The position numbers and the translations under genes were made by a program. Shown here one piece after another: positions 63,956-64,000 of a stretch of DNA of 64,000 bases; positions within the stretch are counted from its first letter, which is position 1; the number at the start of each line of letters is the position of its first letter. The stretch is taken from NCBI GenBank assembly GCA_000171835.1, contig ABHC01000015.1, positions 62,001-126,000 of the forward strand, read 5' to 3'. The notes beneath the pieces are model-generated. The model made no database searches and was not told the DNA's origin. It saw only the letters and a program-made list of their open reading frames with translations. Source of the stretch: an alpha proteobacterium BAL199. Lineage in GTDB: Bacteria; Pseudomonadota; Alphaproteobacteria; Thalassobaculales; Thalassobaculaceae.

Positions 63956-64000
63956 AGGTGAGCCCCTCCCAGATAGGCTTCCTGTACCTTCGGATTGCCC
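63952..64000 (-). CDS. livG: LivG C-terminal end, cut by window edge
   Basis: The last codons read GNPKVQEAYLGGAHL and a stop at 63954-63952 on the minus strand. A NPKVxEAYLG ending is typical of LivG ATP-binding proteins, and livG normally precedes livF. The stop overlaps the livF ATG by ATGA. Only 15 residues are visible, so the call rests on that motif and the gene order. Confidence 0.7.
   Translation of the reverse strand, partial: GNPKVQEAYLGGAHL

Overview
The window is a high-GC, densely coded stretch of bacterial chromosome. The gene set points to an alphaproteobacterium, perhaps of Rhodospirillales type: TRAP and Liv transport, many LysR regulators, davAB, bkd, an ACR3 arsenic operon, a symporter-kinase sensor and hflKC. 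This is inference from gene content; no rRNA or other phylogenetic marker is present. I see no tRNA or rRNA gene, CRISPR array, prophage or insertion sequence.

Layout. 1-10.1 kb: an M81 peptidase (cut by the left edge) and an EamA transporter face a tight minus-strand operon. In transcription order this holds TRAP DctP-DctQ-DctM, an Asp/Glu-racemase-fold protein, two PuuE-type allantoinase paralogues, a GNAT protein and an M20 deacylase. It looks like import and breakdown of a hydantoin- or ureide-like compound and is the best candidate here for an undescribed pathway. 10.3-19.2 kb: MsrQ-like protein, upp with a RutR-like TetR gene, nitronate monooxygenase, two LysR genes, dialkylglycine decarboxylase, and an EamA/LysR divergent pair. 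19.2-24.2 kb: a coiled-coil hypothetical, a C39-like peptidase, a small periplasmic protein, and davAB for lysine to 5-aminovalerate. 24.3-32.1 kb: alpha-2-macroglobulin, PBP1C and a LysR gene. 32.3-36.4 kb: quiC-type 3-dehydroshikimate dehydratase facing the uncharacterised TIM-barrel/UPF0261 pair. 36.4-39.1 kb: exbB-exbD-exbD-tonB behind a palindromic, probably iron-responsive site. 39.4-45.6 kb: ECF sigma factor, DUF962 protein, and the branched-chain 2-oxoacid dehydrogenase genes bkdA1-bkdA2-bkdB-lpdV, with an AT-rich promoter island before lpdV. 45.6-52.3 kb: clsB/ybhP-like pair, iolD-iolE, and garD. 52.5-57 kb: VOC and SDR proteins, arsR-arsC-acr3, and a 2OG-Fe(II) oxygenase. 57.2-60.6 kb: receiver-only response regulator, two-TM protein, and SSS-type sensor kinase. 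60.7-64 kb: a 46-residue protein, hflK-hflC with a clear terminator, then livF and the last codons of livG.

The overall theme is amino acid, ureide, sugar-acid and aromatic-acid catabolism, with envelope maintenance and stress functions between. Many neighbours share ATGA or TGATG overlaps, so most clusters are probably translationally coupled operons. Starts were moved inward from the longest reading frame wherever a ribosome binding site or family length favoured it; these choices are stated in the entries.
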